From the NCBI RefSeq assembly GCF_020076305.1, contig NZ_JAIQXE010000004.1:372001-436000 (forward strand): a stretch of 64,000 nucleotides of DNA, given 5' to 3'. The notes under the pieces are model-generated. The model did not search any database, was not told the origin of the DNA, and saw only the letters and a program-made list of their open reading frames with translations. A program made the position numbers and the translations under genes. This DNA comes from Flavihumibacter profundi. GTDB lineage: Bacteria; Bacteroidota; Bacteroidia; Chitinophagales; Chitinophagaceae. This document shows positions 56,249-62,889 of this stretch, in pieces; the first letter of the stretch is position 1, and every line of letters starts with the position of its first letter.

Positions 56249-56348
56249 CCATCCTATAGGCCCCACCATTTTCTCGGCTGATGATAAGGGTTTGAGTTTA
56301 GGAAGGCAACCAAGAGCTTCCTCAGGCGCTTGGAAGCCATCTGATGCT

Positions 56349-56654
56349 TTAGGGCAGATATTTATCAATCTCCTGCTTAACTTCATCCAACTGAAGGCTT
56401 GGAATCAATTGTAGATTTTCAGCATGCTCTTCCATGAATTCCCTGACGTGCCTGAGATAAATGCAATATGTGTCAAGGGTGATTAGCCCACCACCAAACT
56501 CTTCTTTTGCTTTATTAAACTTTTGCACTATTTGGTCAACAACAAACTGGGTATCCTCACGGAACTCATTTACCCTAATAGCAAGTGATTTGAGACAATT
56601 CCCAAATTCACCAGCCTCACGTGCTTTACTTTGCTTTAGAAACTCTGCATTCAT
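56349..56654 (-). CDS. small helical protein, member of a local paralogue group
   Basis: This 101-residue protein (MNAEFLKQSKAREAGEFGNCLKSLA) is predicted all helical. Its VVDQIVQKFNKAKEEFGGGLITLDTYCIYLRHVREF segment aligns with the neighbouring small proteins by pattern, not by strong identity. It ends DEVKQEIDKYLP, compared with IAVEIQKFV in the next protein. A GATCGCT motif precedes it. Function unknown. Confidence 0.5.
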   Translation of the reverse strand: MNAEFLKQSKAREAGEFGNCLKSLAIRVNEFREDTQFVVDQIVQKFNKAKEEFGGGLITLDTYCIYLRHVREFMEEHAENLQLIPSLQLDEVKQEIDKYLP

Positions 56655-56680
56655 CTTTCTTAATTTTAAGTTTTTTTAAG

Positions 56681-56688
56681 AGCGATCT
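56681..56688 (-). promoter_or_regulatory. GATCGCT leader motif, copy 2
   Basis: AGATCGCT on the minus strand lies 27-34 nt before the start at 56654 and is followed by CTTAAAA. Confidence 0.5.
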
Positions 56689-56712
56689 GGTAATACTATC
56701 TTTCAAATCCAG

Positions 56713-57063
56713 TTAAACAAATTTTTGAATCTCCACTGCTATCGATGCGGTGTCAAGGTGTTTGTTATCAAATGTGTTTTCCCGGTTGGTAAGGAATTCC
56801 TTGAGCTTTTTCAGATGATCTACATAAAAAGCTTGGATTATTCTTCTGTTCTCGTAATCACTTTTAAGCTGCTCAAATTGCAGGTTAACCTCCCTGCAAA
56901 GAGTATTAACCGCCTTTTGATCCAGCGCCACTGATTCAATAAATTCTGTGGGAGTTTCATTGGTTACTCCCTTTTGCAGGATGTTGTTGTGGTGATTTTT
57001 AATTTCTGTAATCATTTCCAGATTTTCTCCCATTGTGTCATACGAATTAGACCTGATAGCCAT
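56713..57063 (-). CDS. small helical protein, member of a local paralogue group
   Basis: The 116-residue protein (MAIRSNSYDTMGENLEMITEIKNHHNNILQ) is helical throughout. VNLQFEQLKSDYENRRIIQAFYVDHLKKLKEFL resembles the matching part of the 101-residue protein, and both end in a short amphipathic helix. A double GATCGCT motif lies 22-37 nt before the start. Function unknown. Confidence 0.5.
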   Translation of the reverse strand: MAIRSNSYDTMGENLEMITEIKNHHNNILQKGVTNETPTEFIESVALDQKAVNTLCREVNLQFEQLKSDYENRRIIQAFYVDHLKKLKEFLTNRENTFDNKHLDTASIAVEIQKFV

Positions 57064-57084
57064 TTTTTTGCTTTTTTAATTTCT

Positions 57085-57100
57085 AGCGATCTAGCGATTT
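57085..57100 (-). promoter_or_regulatory. GATCGCT leader motif, copy 3 (double)
   Basis: On the minus strand AAATCGCTAGATCGCT gives two overlapping copies before the start at 57063. Confidence 0.5.
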
Positions 57101-57105
57101 AAGTT

Positions 57106-57417
57106 TTACGATTCATTTAGTTTGGATTCCATCAATTGAGGAAGCTCATCATAAGCCCTAAGTATAGCCTTAGAATCAATAAATGGGTTATCTAGTAGCA
57201 TATTGATTACAATGCCATCTTTCAACCTTGTAATAGCCTTAGCGTATATACCTGTAGTTATATATCCATTGGTATGATCTTCTACCAGATGGTTGAAGAT
57301 TGTATCTAATGAAATACATATGTATTTCACCTTGAATTGAGTATGCTCATGGTGGGAAAACAAAGACAGGTTATGATCTAGTAAATCATAGCTGATATGT
57401 CTGGTTTGCCTCATCAT
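57106..57417 (-). CDS. small protein, last gene of the excisionase-like operon
   Basis: This 103-residue protein contains LDTIFNHLVEDHTNGYITTGIYAKAITRLKDG, with the same spacing as the three small proteins further left. It starts directly after the stop of the 213-residue gene (no gap), so it belongs to the four-gene operon headed at 58717. Function unknown. Confidence 0.5.
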   Translation of the reverse strand: MMRQTRHISYDLLDHNLSLFSHHEHTQFKVKYICISLDTIFNHLVEDHTNGYITTGIYAKAITRLKDGIVINMLLDNPFIDSKAILRAYDELPQLMESKLNES

Positions 57418-58059
57418 TTAATTTTTTGATTTTTCATTGGATAAATATTTTTCCTCCTCCTGATCCAGCTTACCCCCGATCTCTTTTAATTTCAGTGCTG
57501 CAATCTTTTTTAGGGATTCCCTGAGTTTAGCAGTGGGATCAAATGTTGTTATTGTCTGTAGGGGCATAGCTGGTAATTCTTTCTGCTTTATCTGCTCAAT
57601 ATTGGCAGTTTCTACTATCTCTGCTGCAACATCCTCAGTAACCACCTGATCCTCTCTATTGCCCTGTATTACGCTAAGGAGATTATATTCAGCCTGCTTA
57701 GTTTTCTTGATAAACTCAAGTACTTCAATTTGCTCATCCAAGGTGAGTTTAGTTAAATCATATTCTGGCTTTGAGCTTTTGACTTCAATTTTCTCATTAA
57801 TTACTTCGAGCTGGAATCCAGGATTATGGTATTGCAGGATTTTTTCTTTCTGAATCATGGTGGAAATGCAGTCACTGTATGCTCTTATCCTTCTCTCTTT
57901 AGCTTTGTAATAGTCAGATTTATCAACTCTTCCCCTTATCAGATCATCTAAAGAATAATCCTTCATTTTCAGTAAACGATCAATAATGGAATTGTATCGA
58001 TGTATATGGATTGGGATAACCTCAACAACCTGAATAAATTGATCCGCTCTTTTTCCCAT
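57418..58059 (-). CDS. protein with terminase-small-like YDLTKLT segment (longer)
   Basis: This 213-residue helical protein has PEYDLTKLTLDEQIEVLEFIKKTKQ in the middle, which repeats the tail of its upstream neighbour, then a long charged C-terminal part (LRESLKKIAALKLKEIGGKLDQEEEKYL). Phage small terminase subunits often end in a similar DLSKLTDEEL segment. Start and the upstream stop overlap by one base (TAATG), implying translational coupling. Confidence 0.5.
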   Translation of the reverse strand: MGKRADQFIQVVEVIPIHIHRYNSIIDRLLKMKDYSLDDLIRGRVDKSDYYKAKERRIRAYSDCISTMIQKEKILQYHNPGFQLEVINEKIEVKSSKPEYDLTKLTLDEQIEVLEFIKKTKQAEYNLLSVIQGNREDQVVTEDVAAEIVETANIEQIKQKELPAMPLQTITTFDPTAKLRESLKKIAALKLKEIGGKLDQEEEKYLSNEKSKN

Positions 58060-58523
58060 TACCTTGCTTTTTCCATTAAGAATTGCAATCTTGCCCGTTC
58101 AACCTCAGTAAGTTTGGTTAAATCATATTTGTGGCTGACTCCAGTTTCAGTGATGGTAATTTCACTATTTCTTACTGTGACCTTATTCCCCTCCTTAAGT
58201 ACATCCATCAGCCTCTCCTTCGCTTGGAGGGCCTTATTTGAACCAGGAGTGTAGCCTGCCTCCCGCAGGTAGGCATATATTAATTCATACTTACTAATAT
58301 GGTCCTCCATCACGGATCTTCTGTATTCAGGAGTTGAGTATAGTAAGTTTAATTTATCAATAGCACTATCAATAAGCTCATTGATGGATTCCTCCTGACA
58401 CTCCCAACCTTCATTTAGGAAAACCTGAATTATCTTATCTCTTCCCATTGCCTCATCGCAAATAAGATTGGTAATTCTGGTAATTATCTCTTGCTCTTCC
58501 AGTTCAGTTAGTGACATATTCAT
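58059..58523 (-). CDS. terminase-small-subunit-like protein
   Basis: The 154-residue protein has a helical N-terminal part (QEIITRITNLICDEAMGRDKIIQVFLNEGW), a middle ELIYAYLREAGYTPGSNKALQAKERLMDVL and the tail SHKYDLTKLTEVERARLQFLMEKAR. The order of helical core, beta strip (KVTVRNSEITITETG) and KLT tail recalls small terminase subunits, which bind packaging sites. This is pattern recognition, not a proven homology. The start overlaps the excisionase-like stop (ATGA). Confidence 0.45.
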   Translation of the reverse strand: MNMSLTELEEQEIITRITNLICDEAMGRDKIIQVFLNEGWECQEESINELIDSAIDKLNLLYSTPEYRRSVMEDHISKYELIYAYLREAGYTPGSNKALQAKERLMDVLKEGNKVTVRNSEITITETGVSHKYDLTKLTEVERARLQFLMEKAR

Positions 58524-58717
58524 TTGCTACCTCCTGCTTGATTGATTAAGGTATCCAAATGCTGTTCGGATATTAGCCTTCTACGGCCAATAAGGAGGCT
58601 GGTAAGCTTCTGCGAAGAGATTAGCTTATCAAGTGTAGGGAGGCTAATCCTGAGCTTAACAGCAGCCTCTTTCCGTGTAAATAATGATTGATTGCTTGAT
58701 TGCACAACTTTATCCAT
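58520..58717 (-). CDS. excisionase-like helix-turn-helix protein
   Basis: This 65-residue protein is a MerR-like HTH_17 domain (LFTRKEAAVKLRISLPTLDKLISSQKLTSLLIGRRRLISEQHLDTLI), as in excisionases and small island regulators. It heads a tight operon with the two terminase-like genes and the 103-residue gene. A good promoter lies 82-113 nt upstream. Confidence 0.75.
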   Translation of the reverse strand: MDKVVQSSNQSLFTRKEAAVKLRISLPTLDKLISSQKLTSLLIGRRRLISEQHLDTLINQAGGSK

Positions 58718-58798
58718 TTGAGAATGATTTTAAAAGCGGTTGTTATGCAATCCGGTAACTAAGAATTAATTACCTCACGTTATTTAGAAACGTTAGAA

Positions 58799-58830
58799 CA
58801 AAAGTAAAACAAATAAAGAATATCTGCAAA
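58799..58830 (-). promoter_or_regulatory. Bacteroidota-type promoter of the excisionase-like operon
   Basis: On the minus strand TTTG (58827-58830) and TACTTTTG (58799-58806) are 20 nt apart, matching the -33 TTTG and -7 TAnnTTTG boxes. Transcription would begin near 58793, giving a leader of about 75 nt before ATG 58717. Confidence 0.6.
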
Positions 58831-58837
58831 TAAAAAA

Positions 58838-58857
58838 CATTTGTACTATACCGTTAT
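58838..58857 (-). repeat. two-arm site, copy 2 (short spacer)
   Basis: On the minus strand ATAACGGTATAGTACAAATG carries both arms with a 3-nt spacer, 10 nt less than copy 3. It lies just upstream of the promoter at 58799-58830 and just past the serine recombinase stop. Confidence 0.8.
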
Positions 58858-58880
58858 ATCAAATATGATATTAAGGGAAG

Positions 58881-59564
58881 TTAGTTTGTAAACCGCTTAT
58901 CAATCCTTTGCACTTGAATAGCTGTCCAATCTTTTTTGCCTGTACTTGTTTCAAATCCACGTTCCATCAACTTACCAGCAATTTCCCTGTAGCTCTTATC
59001 TTCTTTACGCATAAATTTTATCAGGTCCATTACCTGTACCGTAGATCTTTGAGTTCTGGCCTTATCCCTTCTTGCATCATTACCAGCCTTGATTCTTTCT
59101 GGTGTTAGATTATTTACCACCCGCTTTCCTAATCCCCTAGCTTTACGGGCTGCAAGTGCTTCCTTAGTACGCTTACTGATACGTTCGGCCTCAAATTGTG
59201 CAAATGCAGCAAATATGCCCAAAGTAAGGGTATCCTTGATATCAGGTATATCTACAACTCTGCAATTAACACCAGACTCCTTAATAGTTTTAAAAAGAAA
59301 TGCTACATCACGGCTTAGCCGATCCAATTTGCTAACAATAAGTGTGCTTTTATTTTTTTTGCAGTATTCCAAGGCCTCACTTAACACTAGCCTATCATTA
59401 TTTCTTCCTGATTCAATTTCAATAAATTCCTTTTCAATGCAATTACCATCATTACATCCGGTATAATTAACAAGGAAGGTTTTTACAGAATGTCTTTGGG
59501 CTTCCACCCCGTATTCTTGTTTGCCTGTACTAACCCGATAATAAGCCACAAATGTTTCCTTCAT
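58881..59564 (-). CDS. small serine recombinase (resolvase/invertase family)
   Basis: The 227-residue protein has the catalytic Ser12 in YYRVSTGKQ, the Arg pair in VSKLDRLSRDVAFLF and the E-helix (FAAFAQFEAERISKRTKEALAARKARG). A C-terminal helix-turn-helix (DLIKFMRKEDKSYREIAGKLMERGF) binds DNA. It cuts and rejoins DNA through a Ser-DNA link and could act as resolvase, invertase or integrase. Two-arm sites lie on both sides of it. The gene is intact. Confidence 0.9.
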   Translation of the reverse strand: MKETFVAYYRVSTGKQEYGVEAQRHSVKTFLVNYTGCNDGNCIEKEFIEIESGRNNDRLVLSEALEYCKKNKSTLIVSKLDRLSRDVAFLFKTIKESGVNCRVVDIPDIKDTLTLGIFAAFAQFEAERISKRTKEALAARKARGLGKRVVNNLTPERIKAGNDARRDKARTQRSTVQVMDLIKFMRKEDKSYREIAGKLMERGFETSTGKKDWTAIQVQRIDKRFTN

Positions 59565-59598
59565 TACTGGTAGTTTATTCTAAAAACCGAAAATAATA

Positions 59599-59628
59599 CA
59601 TTTGTACCATATTAACAACGACCGTTAT
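59599..59628 (-). repeat. two-arm site, copy 3
   Basis: On the minus strand ATAACGGT and GTACAAATG flank a 13-nt spacer with TGTTAAT. It lies 35-64 nt before the serine recombinase start. With copy 1 it shares 25 of about 30 positions. Confidence 0.85.
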
Positions 59629-59659
59629 TATATTGTTACAGCTCTCTAAATTCCCACTT

Positions 59660-60241
59660 TTACCACAACCCCTTAAGACTATCATTGGCATGCATACTCC
59701 TCATATATCGTTTTGTAAGGTTTCCGGCATAGTATACTTTAAAGTACTTCCTAGTAACCTGCTTAGCTGTATTCTGAAGCCTGATGAGCTGCTTCAGCTC
59801 TTTTGAGGTATTCCTTTCAGTGCTTGATTGGATCTGGGATAGATAGTGAGGATTATTAATTGCCAGCTTTGATACAAACCTACCTTCATACAGGTAAAGC
59901 TTCCTTCTCAGGCTTCCTGTAATGGGACATTTGAAATAATACACTACCCCCTTCCCAATGGGAGCTTTTTTTGCCACCAGCTTTATGCTCTGAGTGATTG
60001 GCCTTCCTTTAATTGAAAATTTCACTTCCGCATAATCATTATCTGTATTGGTATCAATGTTCACAGATATCTGCATAGAGGCTGCTAATTCCTTATTACC
60101 TGTAATTGGATTGGTAGTGTACAGAGTAATGCCCTTCTTCCTCCTTCCTATGGCTTTTAAGCCTATTTCCTTATTCAAGATGGTAATGTCCAGGGGAATT
60201 AAATAATCAAGCAGTATTGCCCTCCCATTTTTCTTTTTCAT
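59660..60241 (-). CDS. hypothetical protein with degenerate zinc-ribbon-like region
   Basis: This 193-residue basic protein has YYFKCPITGSLRRKLYLYEGRFVSKLAINNPHYLSQIQSS, which recalls a phage/plasmid protein family with a CPxxG ... LYL ... zinc-ribbon-like region near replication genes; here most metal cysteines are absent. That is a recollection of pattern, with low confidence. It is encoded between the serine recombinase and the membrane protein. Confidence 0.5.
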   Translation of the reverse strand: MKKKNGRAILLDYLIPLDITILNKEIGLKAIGRRKKGITLYTTNPITGNKELAASMQISVNIDTNTDNDYAEVKFSIKGRPITQSIKLVAKKAPIGKGVVYYFKCPITGSLRRKLYLYEGRFVSKLAINNPHYLSQIQSSTERNTSKELKQLIRLQNTAKQVTRKYFKVYYAGNLTKRYMRSMHANDSLKGLW

Positions 60242-60334
60242 TAAATATTAATTATTAGCCTAACTCGATTGGGAAGATGCAATTTATAAGGGTAGGTACT
60301 TTTGCCACCAATACCTTCTTTATATATTCTATCC

Positions 60335-60958
60335 TTAAAGCATTTTAATTCTTATATCTTCCTTCCTTTTAGCTTCCTTTTCAATTTTATTCATTAAGCT
60401 CTCATTTACTATTGCCTCATTTATATTACCTACACACTGTACCAGATATTTAGCACCTTCCAAATCTTCATATTTTGCAAATAACATCCATGCACCAGTA
60501 GCCCAATGAACATCAGAGTAGCCCCCTGCTGGTATTGAATAGCTTAAATATGGTGGGGGGTCAAACTCTTCAGTGTCTTTTCTTTCTGATGGCACTTTCG
60601 CAATAACTACCTTGTGGGCAGCCCCTTTTCCAACATTTATAAGGTGGTATGTTTTCCCTTCGTGGGCAATAAAAACTAAGTAAGGCATATGTTCTTCGCG
60701 TAGCAATTTCTTCTCCCATTTATCCCTCTGATTTTGCCCATTATAAACCAGCCAACTCAACCAAGAAACCACTATTGCACTTGCAAAGTTTATTACCATG
60801 CTAAAATAATCTCCAGTCTGCCCCCATTGCTCTACACTATTTGATGCTTTTGTTCCGGAGAATTTATAAATAAAGATTACTATCAGGTAGAGGATACCTA
60901 ACCCCAATATGATCAGGATAATAGGTCCAATTTCTAAATCTTTCTTCTTGTTCTTCAT
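60335..60958 (-). CDS. two-helix membrane protein of unknown function
   Basis: The 207-residue protein has two membrane helices (IGPIILIILGLGILYLIVIFIY and YFSMVINFASAIVVSWLSWLVY) and a C-terminal soluble domain (MPYLVFIAHEGKTYHLINVGKGAAHKVVIAKV). This layout is common in unassigned proteins of mobile elements. It has no known domain that I can name. Confidence 0.55.
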   Translation of the reverse strand: MKNKKKDLEIGPIILIILGLGILYLIVIFIYKFSGTKASNSVEQWGQTGDYFSMVINFASAIVVSWLSWLVYNGQNQRDKWEKKLLREEHMPYLVFIAHEGKTYHLINVGKGAAHKVVIAKVPSERKDTEEFDPPPYLSYSIPAGGYSDVHWATGAWMLFAKYEDLEGAKYLVQCVGNINEAIVNESLMNKIEKEAKRKEDIRIKML

Positions 60959-61213
60959 ATAATGCTAGCGTTTGTAATTCAGTTATAAATTTTGATGTAT
61001 ACTTGGCATAAGTATTAATAAATTTAATTAATCTGCTCTTTAAATTTAATTTCTCTTTCTATCTCCATTCCACCAATATTTATATTTAAGTCATTCATCA
61101 CTATCCCTCTATTCTTCTCTTCTTATTTATAATTTAATTTTAAGCTTTTTTATAATTCCATTCTCCTCTCTTCCTATTATACCAATATTATAAACTTAGT
61201 CTATTGTTACACC
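60959..61213. other. very AT-rich intergenic gap
   Basis: The gap is strongly AT-rich and without an open frame of note. An origin near the possible replication gene is conceivable, but no iterons were seen. Confidence 0.3.
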
Positions 61214-62251
61214 TTAACTACATGTAACAAATGCCGAAGTTTTTTTCCTCTCATCAGCCAGATCCTCAAACTCCCTCCTTTCATTTAATAGCATGGATTT
61301 TATTTTCCCATGTAAATCATCTCCGAATTCCTTAGAAAGGTTTCTGTATTTTTTCAGGTAGGTGTTGAATGTTGCATCATCCCTTGTTTCTTTTGTCTTT
61401 AGCCAAAAGCTGGGATCATGAGCCTGATCAAGTATCCTTTTTTCAATTATTCCTACCTTTCTTTCCTTTGGAATTACAATATGAGGATCATAAATAATTA
61501 GATCATCCAGATCAGATACTAGAATATCAATGCATTTAACCATCTTACCCGGATCTTTTACATCCTCCAGAGTTTTAATTCCTGATTTTCTGGAGAAAGT
61601 TTGAGTTCTGGTATATTGCCGCTCCATCCTAAAATGGTTATTACTGGTACCATACTTCTCATCTACGCAGTAAAATTTAAATGTAAAATGCCCCTTGATT
61701 GCTTTATACCCCATTAACTCACCAGTAGCATCATTATTTATCTTTTTTAATGGAGCATCCTTAAATATTAAAAACCTACCACCCTCAAAAAACTTTTCTT
61801 TTATTTTTGAATCTGCAATGAAGTTGAAAGAAAGCTCCGGGGCAATAAATTTTAAATCAGATGCATTAAGACAATAGTAAGTCTCTACCCGTTCAATTAG
61901 TTTAAGTAATTCCGAGTAAGATACTATTTCATCGTTCTGGTTTTTATTTTTTATTGCCTTAACAGGACAAAACCTTAGCCCCAACTGAAATTCATTAGTG
62001 TTTGTGGTTAATTGTTCTACATCCAGACATTCAAAATCAATAAAGCTTCTAGATAACGTGCCAATATTGTAAGTCACCTTAGTTTCACTCCGATTGATTT
62101 TATCTGGCTTTAATTCTCCTGTAACCCTGCCAGATCCCCTATTTTTAAACTCCAACTTTCTCTTGTTAAAAAATAAATCCTCCCAGCTATTAAACTCCCG
62201 CTCATGCATAACCGATTTTAATTTAATAAAATCGAAAATTGATAATGCCAT
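61214..62251 (-). CDS. possible phage/plasmid replication initiator
   Basis: This 345-residue protein contains HFRMERQYTRTQTF and paired beta strands (TGELMGYKAIKGHFTFKFYCVDEKY), a layout that resembles gene II/X-type replication proteins of phages and plasmids. I cannot place catalytic Tyr and HUH His residues with certainty, so the assignment is tentative. Its leader is overlapped by a rightward small-RNA candidate, as in antisense-controlled replication genes. Confidence 0.4.
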   Translation of the reverse strand: MALSIFDFIKLKSVMHEREFNSWEDLFFNKRKLEFKNRGSGRVTGELKPDKINRSETKVTYNIGTLSRSFIDFECLDVEQLTTNTNEFQLGLRFCPVKAIKNKNQNDEIVSYSELLKLIERVETYYCLNASDLKFIAPELSFNFIADSKIKEKFFEGGRFLIFKDAPLKKINNDATGELMGYKAIKGHFTFKFYCVDEKYGTSNNHFRMERQYTRTQTFSRKSGIKTLEDVKDPGKMVKCIDILVSDLDDLIIYDPHIVIPKERKVGIIEKRILDQAHDPSFWLKTKETRDDATFNTYLKKYRNLSKEFGDDLHGKIKSMLLNERREFEDLADERKKTSAFVTCS

Positions 62252-62266
62252 TTAAGTAACAAGGCT

Positions 62267-62356
62267 TATCTTTGCCCTGTGTTATCAGTCTTTTGCGATT
62301 TTAATTTTCAATCTTTTCTAAATTTTTTTACCCCTGTTGTAAGCAGGGGTTTTTTT
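62267..62356 (+). ncRNA. candidate antisense small RNA opposite the replication-like gene leader
   Basis: TATCTTTG at 62267-62274 fits a -7 box and is followed after about 55 nt by the terminator at 62331-62356. The RNA would be about 75 nt, entirely within the leader opposite the start at 62251. No -33 box is seen at the standard spacing, so expression is unproven. Confidence 0.35.
62331..62356 (+). terminator. rightward intrinsic terminator
   Basis: CCCCTG (62331-62336) and CAGGGG (62344-62349) form a 6-bp GC stem followed by seven T bases. No rightward gene precedes it, so it must end a non-coding transcript or be a structure in the opposite leader. Confidence 0.8.
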
Positions 62357-62362
62357 ATTGGG

Positions 62363-62695
62363 CTACCTAATCTTACTGTTTTTTACCAGATAAGAACTAG
62401 CATCATCCCCAATTTCTTTGACAGTTTTCCTTCTGCCTTCCTTTAACCATTCATCTATCTCGGATTTGAGAAATGATAGCTTCTTACCCTTTTTATGGTA
62501 TGGAATAAGTCTTTTACGTACCCATTCATACACTGTTGGCTTTGCAGGTTTATCAGGTAAATAGGTTTGTAGTTGAACCAGATCGAACCACTGATAGGAA
62601 TCAATTGCCATTTTAGGTGACTGATTTTTCATTTCCGATAGTGTAGCTTCAATGGCTGTTAACCTTTCTAAAAGCAACTCAAAGGGATTATCCAT
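62363..62695 (-). CDS. helix-turn-helix protein of mobile-element type
   Basis: The 110-residue protein begins with a short coiled helix (PFELLLERLTAIEATLSEM). A HTH_17 domain follows (FDLVQLQTYLPDKPAKPTVYEWVRKRLIPYHKKGKKLSFLKSEIDEWLKEGRR). Such proteins stand beside tyrosine integrases in Bacteroidota mobile elements and act as excision or regulatory factors. An AAAGGAGAG ribosome site and a GATCGCT motif precede it. Confidence 0.8.
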   Translation of the reverse strand: MDNPFELLLERLTAIEATLSEMKNQSPKMAIDSYQWFDLVQLQTYLPDKPAKPTVYEWVRKRLIPYHKKGKKLSFLKSEIDEWLKEGRRKTVKEIGDDASSYLVKNSKIR

Positions 62696-62727
62696 AACGT
62701 TAAAAGCTCTCCTTTAGAGAATTTTTA

Positions 62728-62739
62728 GCGATCTTAAGT
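62728..62739 (-). promoter_or_regulatory. GATCGCT leader motif, copy 4
   Basis: CTTAAGATCGCT on the minus strand lies 33-44 nt before the start at 62695. It matches the motif before the genes at 56203, 56654 and 57063. Confidence 0.5.
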
Positions 62740-62889
62740 TCACACAATCATGTGTAGGTGGGAACTATATGCGATTTGGATTGAAACCATTAAGAAGATA
62801 GGCCAATCACGAGTCAAAGATATAAATTTTCAACTTACAATTCCAAATAATGAAAGTTAATTTATACTCTGTTAGGTTTATCTATGGAT

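Noticed and set aside
58881-59564. IS607-type transposase
   Set aside because: The catalytic domain is N-terminal and followed by a C-terminal HTH, the resolvase/invertase order, and no tnpB gene is adjacent.
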